Shown: positions 6,265 to 7,193 of the stretch, piece by piece
Layout of the letters: each line of letters begins with the position of its first letter
Position numbering within the stretch: position 1 is the first letter of the stretch
NCBI GenBank assembly: GCA_025352865.1
Contig: JANXSB010000062.1
Span: 1-7,193 of the forward strand
DNA from: Chthoniobacter sp.
Lineage (GTDB): Bacteria > Verrucomicrobiota > Verrucomicrobiia > Chthoniobacterales > Chthoniobacteraceae
Reading direction: 5' to 3'
DNA: 7,193 nt
The notes under the pieces: model-generated
Database searches by the model: none
What the model was told of the DNA's origin: nothing
The model's input: the letters and a program-made list of their open reading frames with translations, nothing else
Position numbers and translations under genes: made by a program

Positions 6265-7026
6265 CCGCGCCCGCACCGCGAAACGCCACGCGCCCAGCGC
6301 CACGCACGCGAGCGCCGCGATTTGGTAGCCGGAAAAGCTCCCGCCAATCCGCGGCGTCGCCCGCAGGAATTCGTGCGCAAAACGGAACGCACCATACGCC
6401 ATGAGGTAAACGTGGAAGTGCTGCCCGCGCAGCCGCGCCGCGAGATGAGTCCACGAAAAACACGAAAGGACACGAAAGGCAGAGTTCCCTTTTTCGTGTC
6501 CTTTCGTGTCTTTCGTGGACTCACCTCCCCAGCGCAGTGCTAGGAAAAAGGCGAGCGCCAGCAGATTAAACCCGATCTCCACCGGCACCGCCGGCCAGCG
6601 CGGGACGCCGTGCGCATCGTTGATCGTCCACCACGCCGCCGCGCATTCCTTTCCCAGACAGCATCCGTGGAGCAGACACCCGACCCGCCCGAGCACAATC
6701 CCCACCGGCGCGATCACCGCAAACCAATCCCCCGTCGCCTGCGTATAGCCCGTCAGCTTTTTCGCCACCTCCACACCCGCATACCCGCCGAGCAGCGCGC
6801 CGAGGATCGTCTTCCCCGTCGCCCAAATCATCCACCGCCCCGGCGCATCCCAAAACATCCACCCCTCCGCCGCGAGATACACGATCTTCGCTCCCAGAAA
6901 CGCGCTCACCAGCGCCGCGATGTAGATGACCAGCAGCCGCTCATCCCGCCGCGCCAGCCGCGCCCAAAACGCGATGCTCACGGCGATGCCCACGAGCATG
7001 AGCAGCGAATACGGCGATGCCGTCAT
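6247..7026 (-). CDS. Divergent Lgt-like membrane protein carrying a translated repeat
   Basis: Multi-pass inner-membrane protein of 259 residues related to prolipoprotein diacylglyceryl transferase (Lgt), which moves diacylglyceryl from phosphatidylglycerol to lipobox cysteines. Seen: GKTILGALLGGYAGVEVAKK (71-90); GRVGCLLHGCCLGKEC (113-128), matching the Lgt signature; WPAVPVEIG (144-152); YGAFRFAHEFLR (211-222), the conserved C-terminal motif. By eye alignment with E. coli, Arg143, Arg239 and Glu243 are kept (R114, R215, E219), but His103 becomes Leu75, Asn146 becomes Cys117 and Glu151 becomes Cys122. This suggests a divergent Lgt paralogue, possibly with another substrate. Residues 169-194 are encoded by a 78-nt hairpin repeat inserted in frame between two membrane segments. 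ATG 7026 overlaps the radical SAM stop (ATGA), with AGGG at -9 to -6. ATG 7134 would add 36 unrelated residues and is rejected. Confidence 0.85.
   Translation of the reverse strand: MTASPYSLLMLVGIAVSIAFWARLARRDERLLVIYIAALVSAFLGAKIVYLAAEGWMFWDAPGRWMIWATGKTILGALLGGYAGVEVAKKLTGYTQATGDWFAVIAPVGIVLGRVGCLLHGCCLGKECAAAWWTINDAHGVPRWPAVPVEIGFNLLALAFFLALRWGGESTKDTKGHEKGNSAFRVLSCFSWTHLAARLRGQHFHVYLMAYGAFRFAHEFLRATPRIGGSFSGYQIAALACVALGAWRFAVRARSVARD
6446..6523. repeat. 78-nt hairpin repeat inserted in frame within the Lgt-like gene
   Basis: Arms 6446-6477 and 6492-6523 are reverse complements over 32 nt with one mismatch (6459 against 6510), around a 14-nt loop (6478-6491). Each arm begins TGAGTCCACGAAA and is made of CACGAAAGG-type units repeated about three times. 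The total is 78 nt, exactly 26 codons, so the host reading frame is kept. In the host frame it encodes ESTKDTKGHEKG, then NSAFRVLSCFSWTH. Its A-rich units differ from the GC-rich coding sequence on both sides. I see no clear target-site duplication. Similar dispersed hairpins are known to me from several bacterial genomes, mostly between genes. Confidence 0.9.
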
Positions 7027-7193
7027 GCCTGCCCTGCGGCACCGCCTGCCGCATAATACCGGCAAAACGAATCCAGCTTCCCATCCGGCCGGATGACGTG
7101 CGTGCAGCAGCGGTCGATGCGGTCTTCGTCCCACGTCCCGGCGTCCATGAAGGGCTTGATGAAAAGGCGGAAGGTGTTCGTCTCGTTCAACTC
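7023..7193 (-). CDS. C-terminal fragment of a radical SAM protein (MJ0619/Tes-like tail)
   Basis: Only the last 56 residues are in the window; the gene continues past the right edge, so the CX3CX2C cluster motif cannot be seen. The tail reads FIKPFMDAGTWDEDRIDRC, then CTHVIRPDGKLDSFCRYYA. The pattern Arg-Cys-Cys/Val-x-His followed by PDG(K/R) and (S/P)FC-x-Y resembles the end of MJ0619-type radical SAM enzymes, the group that includes the archaeal tetraether lipid synthase and bacterial homologues. This is recalled from family patterns, not searched. Its stop TGA overlaps the Lgt-like ATG, so the two proteins are made together. A lipid- or membrane-related substrate is an inference from this partner. 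Another radical SAM subfamily with a similar Cys-rich tail is possible. Confidence 0.6.
   Translation of the reverse strand, partial: ELNETNTFRLFIKPFMDAGTWDEDRIDRCCTHVIRPDGKLDSFCRYYAAGGAAGQA

Noticed and set aside
6446..6523. CRISPR-like or integron-like array
   Set aside because: Only one inverted pair with short internal units; no regularly spaced direct repeats and no cas or integrase gene nearby.
6322..6543. Small plus-strand frame running through the CACGAAAGG hairpin
   Set aside because: Repeat-derived peptide (PRKTRKDTKG and similar) antisense to the Lgt-like gene; no support as a gene.

Overview
This is a GC-rich, tightly packed bacterial fragment that looks chromosomal. I see no phage, plasmid, transposase, CRISPR, tRNA or rRNA signal. 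The likely source is Verrucomicrobiota (moderate confidence). The reasons are the FmdB-type protein with a CX4C second zinc knuckle, the Lgt-like/radical SAM pair, and two hairpin repeats built from short tandem units (CGCAGAG-type and CACGAAAGG-type). I associate all of these with that phylum, but from memory and not from a search.

Layout. Minus strand, 1-2564: a sodium:solute symporter cut by the window edge, preceded 15 nt upstream by a complete argA (N-acetylglutamate synthase). 2565-2784: intergenic, dominated by a long perfect-arm hairpin repeat. Minus strand, 2785-5192: a compact three-gene operon read as FmdB-type zinc ribbon protein, then a zinc-ribbon protein anchored by one membrane helix, then a secreted protein resembling an inactive gluzincin peptidase. 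Spacing is 3 nt and then a 4-nt ATGA overlap. 5193-5329: divergent promoter region. Plus strand, 5330-6264: an L,D-transpeptidase, probably a lipoprotein, followed 5 nt later by a single-domain rhodanese. Minus strand, 6247-7193: the C-terminal end of a radical SAM protein joined by ATGA overlap to a divergent Lgt-like membrane protein. The 3' end of the Lgt-like gene overlaps the rhodanese gene by 18 nt, tail to tail.

How the genes relate. ArgA opens arginine biosynthesis. The Ldt probably acts on peptidoglycan at the envelope, and the FmdB operon ends in exported or membrane products of unknown role. The radical SAM/Lgt-like pair looks like a lipid- or envelope-modifying couple: the radical SAM tail resembles MJ0619/Tes-type enzymes, and the Lgt relative keeps some but not all canonical catalytic positions.

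The strongest unusual observation is a 78-nt hairpin repeat (32-bp arms, one mismatch, 14-nt loop) lying inside the Lgt-like gene. It is exactly 26 codons long, keeps the frame, and is translated into a hydrophilic loop between two membrane segments. A second hairpin of similar design but different sequence lies between genes at 2655-2764.
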